Source of the DNA: Bacteroides sp.
GTDB taxonomy: Bacteria > Bacteroidota > Bacteroidia > Bacteroidales > Bacteroidaceae
Assembly: GCA_022648295.1 (NCBI GenBank)
Contig: JALCME010000002.1
Location: 62,001-126,000 of the forward strand
DNA length: 64,000 nucleotides
Reading direction: 5' to 3'
Below, one piece after another: positions 63,816-64,000 of this stretch. A model generated the notes under the pieces. It ran no database searches. It had not been told where the DNA came from and worked only from the letters and a program-made list of their open reading frames with translations. Positions within the stretch are counted from its first letter, which is position 1. Every line of letters begins with the position of its first letter. The position numbers and the translations under genes were made by a program.

Positions 63816-64000
63816 CAGACGCGTACGGTTAGGAGTCTGTAAGTTCTTTTCTGTTTTAGTAGAGCATTAAGATGCACTGCGAATATATTTACAACTACAT
63901 CATTGTGAGCCATAATAATCTATTTCTTCATTAGCGTTTTAGCTAATACAGACACATACGGTTAGACTGTTACAAGTTGTTTCCTGTCCGGGTAAAGCAT
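63816..64000 (+). repeat. Imperfect direct repeat after the M20 gene
   Basis: CAGACGCGTACGGTTAG... (63816-63867) and CAGACACATACGGTTAG... (63949-64000) share a core TACGGTTAG, a following CTGT-AAGTT-TTT-CTGT pattern and a terminal AGCAT, each preceded by CTAAT. The spacing is about 133 bp. The second copy runs to the edge of the window, so more copies may follow. No gene is seen in 63786-64000. Confidence 0.55.

Noticed and set aside
63816..64000. Direct repeats considered as a CRISPR array
   Set aside because: Only two copies, imperfect, spacing of about 133 bp and no cas genes.

Overview
The window looks like a chromosomal segment of a gut-type Bacteroides (Bacteroidales). The evidence is two SusC/SusD pairs inside polysaccharide utilisation loci (PULs), an ECF sigma/FecR pair, lipoprotein signals on many glycosidases, and repeated matches to the Bacteroides -7 promoter element TAnnTTTG. 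No rRNA, tRNA, CRISPR array, prophage or complete insertion sequence was seen. All family names come from reading motifs by eye; no database search was possible.

Layout. (1) 1-4120, plus strand: the tail of a carbohydrate operon (end of an unknown gene, a sialate O-acetylesterase-type SGNH esterase, a membrane acyltransferase-like protein, a secreted beta-helix protein). (2) 4325-9069, minus: a large secreted transglutaminase-like protein and a K+/H+ antiporter with a TrkA-C domain. (3) 9362-22745, plus: a compact PUL. It has a membrane-spanning propeller/Y_Y_Y/LuxR-HTH regulator, SusC, SusD, a GH144-type lipoprotein, a periplasmic GH3 and a second GH144-type lipoprotein. This set fits beta-1,2-glucan use: surface cleavage, SusCD import, then GH3 hydrolysis of sophoro-oligosaccharides. 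(4) 23116-33610: mostly housekeeping genes, namely a beta-lactamase-fold serine hydrolase, a TonB-dependent-receptor-like barrel, a DUF4010/MgtC membrane protein, a CYTH protein, an unannotated 45-residue membrane protein, prfB and a secreted M16 protease. (5) 33746-54438, all minus: a second, larger PUL controlled by ECF sigma/FecR. It has an STN-bearing SusC, SusD, a beta-helix (GH141-like) protein, NagZ-type GH3, GH29, retaining-type GH97, an alginate/glucuronan-lyase-like protein, an esterase, a DUF2264 protein, GH88 and an SGNH esterase. It reads as a depolymerisation route for an acetylated, fucosylated, uronic-acid-containing glycan of unknown identity. (6) 54574-60795: a LacI regulator, sodium:solute symporter and FAD-dependent oxidoreductase unit, with a divergent secreted DUF4886 protein and a candidate LacI operator. 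(7) 60800-63785: an AMP-forming acyl-CoA ligase and an ArgE-like M20 hydrolase.

Non-coding structure includes strong stem-loop terminators (4187, 33634, 52759), a 106-bp palindromic MITE-like element between susD and the first GH144 gene, tandem duplications of the 3' ends of two genes across their stop codons (4274-4351 and 21121-21276), a hairpin/direct-repeat cluster in the predicted prfB leader, and a roughly 50-bp imperfect direct repeat at the right edge.
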